A DNA stretch of 5,778 nt from positions 1-5,778 of the forward strand of contig JAISSE010000179.1 of NCBI GenBank assembly GCA_031273285.1. The letters are read 5' to 3'. Under the pieces are notes generated by a model, which was given only the letters and a program-made list of their open reading frames with translations, had not been told where the DNA came from and searched no databases. Below, piece by piece: positions 5,666-5,778 of the stretch. The DNA comes from Prevotellaceae bacterium. GTDB lineage: Bacteria; Bacteroidota; Bacteroidia; Bacteroidales; UBA932. Positions within the stretch are counted from its first letter, which is position 1; the number at the start of each line of letters is the position of its first letter. Position numbers and translations under genes: made by a program.

Positions 5666-5765
5666 CACGCGGATAACGCGGATTTTAAGGATTTTCGCAG
5701 ATTCTTTTTTGTTTGATTATTTTATTTATCTGCGTAAATCCTTAAAATCCGCGTCATCCGCATGC
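5665..5765. repeat. 38-bp imperfect inverted repeat (large hairpin element)
   Basis: The left arm 5665-5702 and right arm 5728-5765 are complementary at 35 of 38 positions around a 25-nt AT-rich loop. The arms contain GCGGAT, then ATTTTAAGGATTT, then CGCAGAT. Folded as minus-strand RNA, two of the three mismatches become G-U pairs, leaving only one A-A mismatch (37 of 38 paired). Inside the left arm ACGCGGAT repeats at 9-bp spacing (5667 and 5676). It lies upstream of the DUF4293-like promoter with no gene inside. It is not a standard terminator, because a long U-tract does not follow on the minus strand. No transposase is present, so an autonomous insertion sequence is excluded within this window. 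Confidence 0.85.
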
Positions 5766-5778
5766 CGAATCCTCAGTC

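Noticed and set aside
5665..5765. Terminal inverted repeats of an insertion sequence
   Set aside because: The arms are only 25 nt apart, no transposase is encoded, and no flanking target-site duplication was seen.

Overview
The window looks like part of a Bacteroidetes (probably Bacteroidales-like) chromosome. Three things point there: a DUF4293-type four-helix membrane protein, the start of a BT_3928-like DoxX-related membrane protein, and promoters with the Bacteroidetes -7 consensus TAnnTTTG, with no clear Shine-Dalgarno sequences. All five genes supported here lie on the minus strand, so transcription runs from the right end to the left.

In transcription order the layout is as follows. 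At 5592-5778 there is a gene-free block of repeats: 9-bp and 7-bp tandem units and a large 38-bp inverted repeat. A DUF4293-like gene (5146-5559) follows, with its own promoter. A 192-bp gap then carries a perfect 16-bp palindrome with an exact FNR-type core, next to a second promoter. Next come a secreted thioredoxin-fold/TPR protein without a CXXC active site (3694-4953) and, 26 bp further on, a small secreted OmpA-C-like protein with a thrombospondin type 3 calcium motif (2960-3667). These two probably form one transcript. A 71-bp gap packed with interleaved inverted repeats and a promoter leads to ftsK (528-2888). Beyond ftsK is 412 bp of non-coding DNA made largely of short repeats, then the first 38 codons of the BT_3928-like gene (1-115).

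ftsK is the only gene with a firmly known role (septal DNA translocation and chromosome dimer resolution). The two genes before it encode exported proteins that keep a recognisable fold but have lost a key residue or motif of their families: the thioredoxin cysteines in one, and the peptidoglycan-contacting aspartate in the other. A joint role at the envelope is inference only.

I see no convincing new defence or mobile system, tRNA, rRNA or CRISPR array. The most unusual material is non-coding: related heptamer arrays in both outer intergenic regions (one swallowing the ftsK stop codon), a hairpin repeat whose mismatches become G-U pairs on the coding-direction strand, the FNR-like palindrome, and the interleaved inverted repeats in front of ftsK.
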